Shown here piece by piece: positions 59,787 to 64,000 of a stretch of DNA of 64,000 nt. Positions within the stretch are counted from its first letter, which is position 1, and every line of letters begins with the position of its first letter. The DNA comes from Pratylenchus scribneri (taxonomy: Eukaryota; Nematoda; Chromadorea; Rhabditida; Pratylenchidae), in the NCBI GenBank assembly GCA_030063045.1, contig JAQSEB010000021.1, forward strand, positions 2,356,001 through 2,420,000, in the 5' to 3' direction. The notes beneath the pieces were generated by a model. The model saw only the letters and a program-made list of their open reading frames with translations. It was not told the DNA's origin and searched no databases. A program made the translations under genes and the position numbers.

Positions 59787-60992
59787 CAGAGATTGGTATA
59801 TATATAGGAAAATGTATATGTATAGGTGATTCTATACATATACATATACAATTCTATACATATACATATACATTTACAAGAGGCCATGTATATGTAGATG
59901 TAGAGTATAGCTGGAAAATATTATGTATATGTAGAGGTGTTTTCCTATACATTTTGCTATACATATAGCTTGATTCTATACATCAAAATTTAAGGGAATT
60001 TCCTTATTTTTTCATATCTTTTCTGCCATTTTGTAATTTTTTCTTCAAAAATTTTACATTTTTGGCCAAAATTTTTTGCTGCTTTGCAATTTTTGGCCTA
60101 ATTTTTTCGCTGCGCGGCCATTTTTGGCTTATTTTTTTCGCTGTACCGTAATAGGGCCGATTTTTTTCGCTGCGCAGTTATATTTAGGGTAAATTTTTTT
60201 CACTACCATTACCATGGTTCGTAAGTGCATTTTCAATTACTTTGAGTTGCCGACCAAAAGAGGAAAGAGCAAAATTAGTTCTGAATTTTTTTAAACCAGA
60301 AACTATTCATCCTTTTGAACAAAAAATTGATTAATTATTCTCGATATAAACTAGCCCCTTCGGGGCTCTCTTCCGGGTTATAGCTCTTAATGTGACTGAG
60401 CTACATCGTTGCCAGAACCATGCAAATTTTTTTTTGTTGTTTGCCAATTTCATGTATCTAGCCCGATTTTGGGGGCATTGTTATCTTAATCCTACATTAT
60501 CCTTTTTATCCTAATTAATGCCCCTTTATCCGGCTTAATACCTTGCATGCCATGGCCTAATTGAACCATCTTCACACCTTCGGGGCTCAGAGAATTGCCT
60601 ACGGCCCTTTCCCCACCTTAATCTCATCATTTCGGTCCTCAATCCCCTTAATCCGGTTTTATCTCTTGATATCCGGCTATATCCCTCACATTTCTCATAG
60701 CCACTTGGAACCACATTAACAAAAAAATAATTAATTATTTTCGATATAAATTATATATGCATTTATGGTCAATCTTAAATCGAATAAAAATAAATAAATT
60801 TTATTATAAAAAAAATTTTTGGAAAATGTATAGGAAAATGTATAGGAAAACTGCTATACTCTACATATACATATACTCTACATATACATGAAATAAAAAA
60901 TGTATATGTATATGTAAACCTAACTATACATGAGGTCATGTAAATGTAGATGTAGAGTATAGTTGGAAAATTCCTATGTATACCAATCTCTG
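59787..60992. mobile_element. hAT-like foldback element with ATATAC-repeat arms, 1206 bp, inside a coding exon
   Basis: The termini are CAGAGATTGGTATA and TATACCAATCTCTG. The arms consist of TATACATATACATA-type runs with TGTAGATGTAGAGTATAG blocks. The middle includes lines of TTTTTTCGCTGCGC.G..ATTTT, a CCCCTTCGGGGCTC motif and CCTTAATC/ATATCCGG repeats. Exact 8-bp TSD ATAAATAC at 59779-59786 and 60993-61000. No transposase. Confidence 0.9.
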
Positions 60993-61788
60993 ATAAATAC
61001 ATTATTAAGAAATTATTTCGCACTTGGAACTCGAAGTATAAAATTGTAGACATTTCTATCTCAAATAAAGTGAAAATCCAAATGGCCAAACATAGTTTCC
61101 ACAATAACCTTAATAAATATTACTTATTGAAATAATTAAAATTCAAATATTTTTGAAATCGTATTTTTAACAAATTTAGTACCTAATTTCGGTATTATCA
61201 AATTATACAAGGGAATTTTGAATAATTCTTCTCGCTACTAGCTTCAATTCATAAATAGACTAAATATTTTTAATTTTTTTGAGAGATCTTAAATGGCTAA
61301 TTTTTAACTAATATAAAAATTTTCTAATCATACAGAAAATTTATTGTTATTGTAATTTGTAACTAACCCAAACTTAATGTTCCGCTCATACCAAAAAGGA
61401 AAATAAACGGCCAATACACGATTTATGGCCAATGCCATTAAATGCAATCTCAAAGATGCAAATGCCATTTGGAAATCAACAGCGCTTTTGAGGTAAAGTT
61501 GAAAAAGTTTCGTTTTGGGTATGAAACTAATAACGTGCGCATTCATCATGAAGATCAAATCAGATGTAAATTTGGAAATAGAAACTAAAGTCTGTGTGTA
61601 AATATTTTAAATGTTATTGTAGATTGTAGAATATTTTTGCTCACTTTGCTGAACAACAACATCATCACAGGTCTTGTTTTACTCAATTTAAACAAAGGGC
61701 CAACAACCATAAGCAAAATTATAAGTAGAATTATTTTTGTTGAGATTAAGTACACCATATTACTAATCATCATGTTCACTTCCACCAT

Positions 61789-63491
61789 TGCAGTCTTTTC
61801 TCTTTGTATAATTTTGAACTGGGGATAGGAATAGGATTAAATTAATATAGTAATAATAACGCTGAAACAATAATATTTTTAAATGTTTGATTTATTGACA
61901 AATGTTAGAAGCAGAAGAACATCAAACTTTGTTGAAAAAAAATTAAATTTAAAATTTCTAATGTTTTTACGCAAAAAATACTTTTTGGATGGATTTCATG
62001 GCTGGCGGCATTTTATTTGCCTTTATATATCATAAAATATTTCCATTTGATTCAGATTAAACAAAAATTGAGGAAGAAAAACCGAAATTATAAATATATT
62101 TTATTTATTGACCAAGTGAATTGCGCAAGAATAATAAAAAAAAAATTGATAAGATGTATGCAAAAAATATTCCAAATAATTTTTTTTAATTAAATAGTTT
62201 AATTGCACCTGCTGCTAATACTCAATTTGAGATAAGAAATGTGTGAATATTTTCAGCTATATGAATTCATACTTTATTTTAAATGCCATCTGGACACTGC
62301 CATTTTGCAATTTTGGATAAATTCTTTGAAATAAATTCAATTAATTGACAAAATTTCCAGCCTCGCTGAATCTATAATTCATAAAGCCGTTTTTCAGAAA
62401 ATTGGTAGCTTCATATTTATTATTATATTAGCTATAAAATTGATATCAATTGCAATTGCAATTGTTTGATTTTTAGCCATAATTTGAACCAAAAATCCTT
62501 TGATTCTAAGTTCTAACTGGAGTAAGATAAAGTCTTTTTTAATCGAGATCCTCGGTTTCGGTTTTCTAGTTTTTCGATTTTTTTGTAAATTTTCACCATA
62601 TTTGGCTTAAATTCGTATTTTTATATATTATTGTCATAATTAATCTAAGCTGAAGTTTTAATGTTAATTATAGCCTATGGTCTTAGTATTAGGACTTAGA
62701 TTAAGTTTAAAAGTTTGAATTGGATTGTGACCATTAATTCAAAATTAAAATAGTATTCTCGATTAGCCAATGCAAAATATGTTCCTGATTACCCAATGCA
62801 AAAGCCAATTTCAGAATTGCTTAAAATCTTAATCTGACGATCAATTTTCCAAAGCCCTATTATATATCCACCATTACAATTAATATTAATTATAAATTTA
62901 TTATTTCGTTATTTTATTACTCATCCTCTGCTGCTTTTCTCATTGGAAAACTTTTGAAAGATAAGAGGGAAGATAAATGACATTTTGTTTTTTGGCCTAA
63001 TAAATAACACAAATGTCTCTAATATATAATTATGAGTCATCTAAATTTAAAAATCCACTTTCCACTCCCAAATTTTTATTTTATTTCTTCATTTTATGGA
63101 GGAAAAAACCAATCTAGGGACACTTTCTTCATCCAAAATTTCCTAATAAGTAATGTTTGCTCGCCATTTTTCCACCCTCCTCCTCAATTAATTTTTTTAT
63201 TTCATTATCATTACCATGATAATAATTCTCCATTCACTTTAGAAATCAGGAGAAATGAGATAACGGCTATATATTTAAGGCGTCATTTTATTGAAGAACT
63301 ATGGACTTTCTCTTCTTATTAAATAATTTTTTCAAAATTCGATTTTAATTTGCCGTCCAACCATAAGACACAATTCTTAAGCCTTTTAATCAGTTTAGAT
63401 TTATTGTCATTTTTAAACAATTGAATGGTTAAGCAAATTTTGGCCAAGCCCAAATTTAGCGTGTCTAATTAAAAATTTGATTAGAAAGAAC
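61789..63491. other. Intergenic region
   Basis: 61990-62400 is the paralogue of 57635-58090. A short plus-strand frame at 63032-63322 has low-complexity content and no family match. No supported gene. Confidence 0.4.
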
Positions 63492-63874
63492 CAGTGTTGA
63501 GCATTTCAAAATTTGCTCGTACTCGTACTCGTACTCGTACTTTCGTACCACCCATTTTTGGGCCTCGTATCTCGTACTCGTACCTCGTACTTTCTCGTAC
63601 TTACTTGAAATCAAAAATTACGACTTTTTGAAATAAATTTTTATTTTTTAATCAAAAATAGATATATTTTTGTCAAAATTGATATATTTTTGTCAAAATA
63701 GAGACATTTTTTGTTGAATTGCATAGATATGGAACAAATTTTTTTCAATTTTCTTCTAAAATTTTAACTTTATATCGTACTTTTATCGTACTTTTTGGTA
63801 CGACTAAGTACGAGGAAAAATCGGCTCGTATTCGTACACGTATTTCGTAGTACGAGTACGAGTGTTCAACACTG
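63492..63874. mobile_element. hAT-like foldback element with CTCGTA-repeat arms, 383 bp
   Basis: Begins CAGTGTTGAGCATTTC and ends GTGTTCAACACTG. The arms are CTCGTA/TCGTACT runs at the left and ACGAGTACGAG-type runs at the right, with an AT-rich centre. 8-bp flanks GAAAGAAC (63484-63491) and GAATGAAC (63875-63882) differ at one base. Confidence 0.8.
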
Positions 63875-64000
63875 GAATGAACCCTAAAATATCAATCTGT
63901 CGCCAATGGCGACCTTTGGAATTAACAATCTTTGCATTTTATTTTGGTTTTTTATCTCATTTTAATCAAAATTTATCAATCATTTTCTCCTCGTCTTATA

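Larger units (their letters stand above)
58730..61788 (-). pseudogene. Complete serpentine receptor (GPCR) gene interrupted by a foldback element in exon 3
   Basis: Exons in coding order: 61788-61645, 61591-61368, 61108-60993 continuing at 59778-59692, 59094-58730. Removing 59779-60992 (the element plus one TSD copy) gives an exon 3 of 203 bp, phases that match on both sides, and a 311-aa seven-helix-type protein. Helix-like segments include KIILLIILLMVVGPLF, ALAINRVLAVYFPFW, LCLAIWIFTLFEI, YAIYISVILYFFMSAKLLYL, CLAGMVPFLLLLLFEI and WLENFCYFTEDLCLFILC. The NR at the end of TM3 replaces DRY, and a basic C-tail follows. Nematode-type chemosensory or peptide receptor; subfamily not assigned. The insertion puts stops in frame, so this allele cannot make the receptor unless the element is spliced out. 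The coding parts look otherwise intact, so the insertion is recent. Confidence 0.85.

Overview
The window looks like nuclear DNA of a nematode, most likely a plant-parasitic tylenchid and possibly a cyst nematode. The support is as follows. Genes have many small exons and introns that are often 45-400 bp with TTTTCAG/TTTNAG-type acceptors, in a strongly AT-rich background. Several products carry signal peptides. There is an astacin-ShKT protease with one GC-AG intron, an M14 carboxypeptidase, nematode-style serpentine receptors and a SPRY-domain protein resembling the RanBPM/SPRYSEC type. The species is inference; no rRNA or mitochondrial marker is present. Exon models below were built by hand: splice sites were chosen so that phases match across every junction, and exceptions are stated.

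Layout. 83-1567 (-): incomplete gene for a small secreted protein. 2.8-4.7 kb: weak exon-like blocks. 5.5-11.0 kb (+): secreted astacin metalloprotease with a C-terminal ShKT domain, with damaged or non-canonical junctions. 11.1-16.0 kb: BEL/Pao-type LTR retrotransposon with apparently identical LTRs, lacking reverse transcriptase and integrase. 16.0-17.4 kb: element with an 8-bp target-site duplication (TSD), expanded internally into a satellite. 18.6-23.5 kb (+): ten-exon secreted protein of unknown family. 22.5-30.4 kb: nearly perfect 3.95-kb tandem duplication. 30.8-34.3 kb (+): annexin-like gene with two nested foldback insertions in an intron. 34.6-38.2 kb (-): secreted M14 carboxypeptidase, nine exons. 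39.4-41.6 kb (+): SPRY-domain gene. 42.0-43.4 kb (-) and 56.5-57.0 kb (-): C-terminal and N-terminal halves of one kind of serpentine receptor. 44.2-47.6 kb (-): nineteen-exon Cys/His-rich multi-RING-like protein. 47.6-49.9 kb: AT-rich DNA with a family of covarying hairpins. 49.9-55.8 kb: 2.93-kb tandem duplication. 58.7-61.8 kb (-): complete receptor paralogue whose third coding exon is interrupted by a 1.2-kb foldback element. 61.8-64.0 kb: mostly non-coding, with one more foldback element.

The most unusual theme is the density and construction of foldback elements. At least six insertions have 8-bp TSDs, some with one mismatch, and three more have 8-9-bp TSDs. Several have arms built from different short tandem repeats (TATCGC, CTCGTA, GACTCCG-type, ATATAC-type, TTCGCCGA-type). 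Others have a palindromic body around a TTAGGG-like core. They have shaped the genes: one sits inside a GPCR exon, one ends 3 bp from a splice-acceptor AG, and one has grown into a satellite.

The protein genes do not form one pathway. Several (astacin, M14 carboxypeptidase, the unknown secreted proteins, SPRY protein) are of types that plant-parasitic nematodes use for digestion or as effectors. That role is inferred from family membership and signal peptides, not shown by the sequence.
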